A stretch of 64,000 bases of DNA from positions 253,143,330 through 253,207,329 of the forward strand of contig JAIOJX010000026.1 in the NCBI GenBank assembly GCA_022376925.1, in the 5' to 3' direction. Of this stretch, positions 63,128-64,000 are shown piece by piece; position 1 is the stretch's first letter; each line of letters opens with the position of its first letter. This DNA is from Tragulus kanchil (lineage: Eukaryota; Chordata; Mammalia; Artiodactyla; Tragulidae). The notes under the pieces are model-generated. The model saw only the letters and a list, made by a program, of their open reading frames with translations. It made no database searches and was not told the DNA's origin. A program made the translations under genes and the position numbers.

Positions 63128-63876
63128 CTTTTTGCACCAACAACAAAAAAATATCATTTCTACAATTGTTCTAACATTACTTATTGCCCCCAATATGTCA
63201 CCATTAATGTGCAATTATTTTTTTAATTGAAAAACAGAAGCATACAATACAATAACATAGAAACCATAGCATTCTAGATCTTCACACTAGAGACAGATCC
63301 CATCTAGATATAGGATCTAACAGACCTCAGAGCTTCATTTTTCAGGTGAGCTGTTGAAGGGCCCAAATAGGTTAAGGAGATTTGGCAAAATCATACATCC
63401 AAAGTGAGAGGAGATAAACTACAAAATTTAGCAGTTAGAGTTGTCCATTAAAGATCATTTTATACTGAAAGAGGAGTATTGTGATACACAATTCAAATGG
63501 CTTATAAAGGATTTTATATACAGTATTAGTTGGGGGCGGGGGAGATATTTATTTTCAGCTAAAACGAATTGGACATTTTCTGGCCACTTTCTCTCTAGAG
63601 CAGAGACAATAGCTTTCATTTTAAGACTTAGTCTGAGTGCCTCCAGGGTCTTTCTGGGCTCAGATGGACTCTGGGTTTGACTTACAGGAGAATAATGCCC
63701 CAATGCTTTGGCACTGGCAGCAAAAGCAGCTGTGTACATGCCAATTTTGGCTCTCTTCTTCCAGCAGCCTGCCCCATCTGATGACAGCACTTTTACTTTA
63801 TTAACCACAACTGGGTGCCTCCTTCAGCATTATAGCTTAGTTAGAAGCAGCTTCTCTGTTAATCTGGGAAACAAGC
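63128..63876. other. PLA2R1 intron, nothing recognised
   Basis: No CTLD2 exon was found here. The open frames at 63441-63808 lack matches to the receptor and have no splice support. Confidence 0.5.
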
Positions 63877-64000
63877 AAGTTTCTGAATATGTATTTTGTA
63901 AAAATTCAATGAATTTGCATGGTTGGATATTATTTGGAAATTTTAGATGTATGCACTATAAAGAATCACTTTAAAATAGATTAATTTCTTTTCAACTTTA

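Larger units (their letters stand above)
62752..64000. repeat. Tandem block pair D18, second copy cut by window end
   Basis: Bases 62752-62876 recur at 63877-64000 with an offset of about 1125. If the block is the usual length, the exon at 62933-63127 should reappear just beyond the window. Confidence 0.9.

Noticed and set aside
63441..63808. Possible CTLD2 exon upstream of CTLD3
   Set aside because: Neither strand shows lectin motifs (WIGL, conserved Cys) or a phase-compatible donor there.

Overview
This is mammalian nuclear DNA from a ruminant artiodactyl. The evidence is a dense set of ruminant-specific repeats (Bov-tA SINEs, a Bov-A2 fragment, a BovB LINE with a decayed reverse transcriptase, many CHR-like tRNA-derived SINEs) and a large, intron-rich gene with canonical GT/AG splice sites. 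No bacterial, plasmid or phage content is seen. The species cannot be named from the sequence alone.

One host gene spans the window on the minus strand: PLA2R1, the M-type secretory phospholipase A2 receptor of the mannose-receptor family. Eleven consecutive internal exons can be placed by comparison with the known human protein. They run from about 63.1 kb (start of C-type lectin-like domain 3) down to about 0.4 kb (start of domain 6). All junctions are phase-compatible and together encode about 498 residues. The signal peptide, cysteine-rich, fibronectin II, CTLD1-2, CTLD7-8, transmembrane and cytoplasmic parts lie outside the window.

The most striking structure is not biological in appearance. 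Eighteen blocks of 1.05-1.21 kb are each present twice in direct tandem with near-perfect identity, and some are chained so that parts occur three times. They ignore exon, intron and repeat boundaries, and mismatches cluster only at the inner edges of each pair. This is the signature of overlapping contig or read ends that were placed side by side instead of merged. About 20 kb is probably redundant, so the true locus is nearer 44 kb. Eight of the eleven exons appear in full or in part more than once because of this, and a naive gene model would gain duplicate exons and frameshifts.

Intron contents by region: 0-16.6 kb holds exons for CTLD4 end to CTLD6 plus scattered SINEs. 16.6-31.8 kb holds a 508-bp solo LTR (22.8 kb) and an antisense L1 (28-31.3 kb) carrying several SINEs. 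31.8-38 kb holds one CTLD4 exon, a BovB LINE and SINEs. 38.7-44.2 kb is a sense-strand L1 that hosts a CHR-like SINE, a processed SKA2 retrocopy (41.6-43.5 kb, itself carrying another SINE) and a Bov-tA. 44.2-64 kb holds more SINEs, a short young L1 insertion, and the exons for CTLD3 and the start of CTLD4.

No previously undescribed molecular system was found. The items most worth checking are the assembly-duplication pattern, the abundant CHR-like SINE subfamily, the SKA2 retrocopy and the solo LTR.
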